Origin: Candidatus Eiseniibacteriota bacterium
GTDB lineage: Bacteria; Eisenbacteria; RBG-16-71-46; JAFGJU01
Length of the DNA: 14,174 bases
Assembly (NCBI GenBank): GCA_016928935.1
Contig: JAFGJU010000033.1
Span: 1 to 14,174, forward strand
Direction: 5' to 3'
In this document: positions 13,206 to 14,174 of the stretch, in pieces
How positions within the stretch are numbered: position 1 is the first letter of the stretch
Layout: every line of letters starts with the position of its first letter
Notes under the pieces: generated by a model
What the model was told of the DNA's origin: nothing
The model's input: the letters and a program-made list of their open reading frames with translations, nothing else
Database searches by the model: none
Program-made: the position numbers and the translations under genes

Positions 13206-14174
13206 ATGCCCGCAAACCTGACGCCGCAGTACCACGAGGTCGAACGCAAGTTCAAAGAGGCCAAGACCCCAGATGAGAAGCTGCGCTATCTGCGCGAGAT
13301 GTTCGCCGTCATCCCCAAGCACAAGGGCACGGAGAAGCTCCAGGCCGACATCAAGCGCAGGATATCGAAGCTGCAGGACGAGTCCCAGAAAGCGCATAGG
13401 TCGGGCAGGCGACCGTACGCCTTCGCCGTCGAAAGAGAGGGCGCCGCGCAGATGGCCCTCGTCGGTCCGCCCAACTCGGGGAAGTCCAGCATCCTGAGAG
13501 TCCTTACGAGGGCCGAGCCGGAGGTGGCGCCCTACCCGTTCACTACGCGCATGCCTCTTCCGGGCATGATGCAGTTCGAAGACATACAGATTCAGCTCGT
13601 GGACCTGCCGGCAGTGTCGGAGACCGGAATGGAACACTGGGCGGCGCAGATAGTGAGGGGAGCGGACGCACTGCTGGTGGTGTTGGACCTGGGCGCGGCA
13701 GCCGTGCTGGACGACCTCGAGATGGTGGAGGCGCAGCTTGCGGAGAAGGAGATATATTTGGCCGGGGCGGGCGGGGCTCCCAAGCTGCCTCCGACCTCGA
13801 TCATCAAAAAGGCGCTGGTCATAGGGAACAAGTCCGACCTGTGTCCCGACCCCGCAGTGACGGAACTCCTGAGCGCCGCTCTAACGGACAGACAGAACGG
13901 CCTGGGTCGTCTGAGGATGGTTCCTTTTTCGACGACGGGGGCCCCGGACACATCCGGCCTGAGGCGGAACCTATTCGAGCTGGCCGAAATAATAAGAGTC
14001 TACACGAAGGTTCCCGGCAGAAAGCCCGACATGGACAGGCCGTTTGTGCTTCCTGCCGGAAGCACGCTCATGGAGGTGGCGGCTCTGGTGCACAAGGACT
14101 TCGTGGCAAGCCTCAAGTTCGCAAGGCTTTGGGGCTCCGGCGCGTTCGAGGGCCAGTGCATCCAGAAAGACCAC
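13206..14174 (+). CDS. DRG/Obg-family GTPase with TGS domain, partial at right window edge
   Basis: 323 codons visible from ATG 13206 (GGAG 8 nt upstream). After a helical Lys-rich N-terminus (about 8-68) comes the G domain: G1 GPPNSGKS 87-94, G2 region PFTTRMP 111-117, G3 DLPA 133-136 (alanine where most members have glycine), G4 NKSD 208-211 and G5-like FSTTG 241-245. A TGS domain begins about 278 (RPFVLPAGSTLMEVAALVHKDF) and reaches GQCIQKDH at the edge; by family comparison only about 15-25 residues are missing. DRG-type GTPases bind ribosomes or RNA in archaea and eukaryotes; the bacterial members are poorly characterised. There is no operon partner visible, and it is transcribed away from the glycan genes. 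The G1, G4 and TGS match makes the family firm; the cellular role is unknown. Confidence 0.9.
   Translation, partial: MPANLTPQYHEVERKFKEAKTPDEKLRYLREMFAVIPKHKGTEKLQADIKRRISKLQDESQKAHRSGRRPYAFAVEREGAAQMALVGPPNSGKSSILRVLTRAEPEVAPYPFTTRMPLPGMMQFEDIQIQLVDLPAVSETGMEHWAAQIVRGADALLVVLDLGAAAVLDDLEMVEAQLAEKEIYLAGAGGAPKLPPTSIIKKALVIGNKSDLCPDPAVTELLSAALTDRQNGLGRLRMVPFSTTGAPDTSGLRRNLFELAEIIRVYTKVPGRKPDMDRPFVLPAGSTLMEVAALVHKDFVASLKFARLWGSGAFEGQCIQKDH

Overview
This window comes from a GC-rich bacterial genome (roughly 60-65% G+C by eye), most likely an uncultured lineage of the FCB-superphylum / candidate-phylum kind. Three clues point there. Two exported proteins carry the same C-terminal FlgD/Por-secretion-like Ig module with GRLVR/GRLVK motifs. 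Fibronectin type III proteins carry the WTAPGDD signature. A DRG/Obg-type GTPase with a TGS domain stands apart from any ribosomal context. A Wza-like export protein implies an outer membrane. The taxonomic placement is inference; the gene content is read directly.

Layout, left to right. (1) 1-3698, minus strand: a four-gene run of radical SAM/SPASM protein, GNAT acetyltransferase with a minisatellite linker, CelD/BcsL-type acetyltransferase, and polysaccharide deacetylase cut by the left edge. (2) 3699-4161: an intergenic stretch holding a 15-copy array of a 14-15 bp tandem repeat that abuts the start of the radical SAM operon. (3) 4162-6798, minus: a secreted M6 (immune inhibitor A type) metalloprotease with its own promoter, TTGACA-17 bp-TATCAT. 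(4) 6994-9638, minus: a polysaccharide flippase and a membrane-anchored NodB-like deacetylase relative, coupled by an ATGA overlap. (5) 9639-10183: a divergent intergenic region with several inverted repeats. (6) 10184-11796, plus: two related exported fibronectin type III proteins. The first is truncated; the second has two FnIII domains and the C-terminal sorting-like domain. (7) 11799-12848, minus: a Wza/GumB-type SLBB export protein with a near-consensus promoter, TTGACA-17 bp-TAGAAT. (8) 12991-13063: 27-bp repeats that look like the multi-site end of an insertion sequence whose body is missing. (9) 13206 to the right edge, plus: the DRG-like GTPase, lacking only the end of its TGS domain.

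The SLBB exporter, flippase, two deacetylase-type proteins and two acetyltransferases fit an exopolysaccharide or surface-glycan locus covering precursor modification, flipping and export. The M6 protease and the FnIII protein are likely surface or secreted products delivered by the pathway that reads the shared C-terminal module. The radical SAM/SPASM protein is the least explained member: it heads the glycan-modification operon without an obvious peptide substrate nearby. No tRNA, rRNA, CRISPR array or intact transposase was seen.
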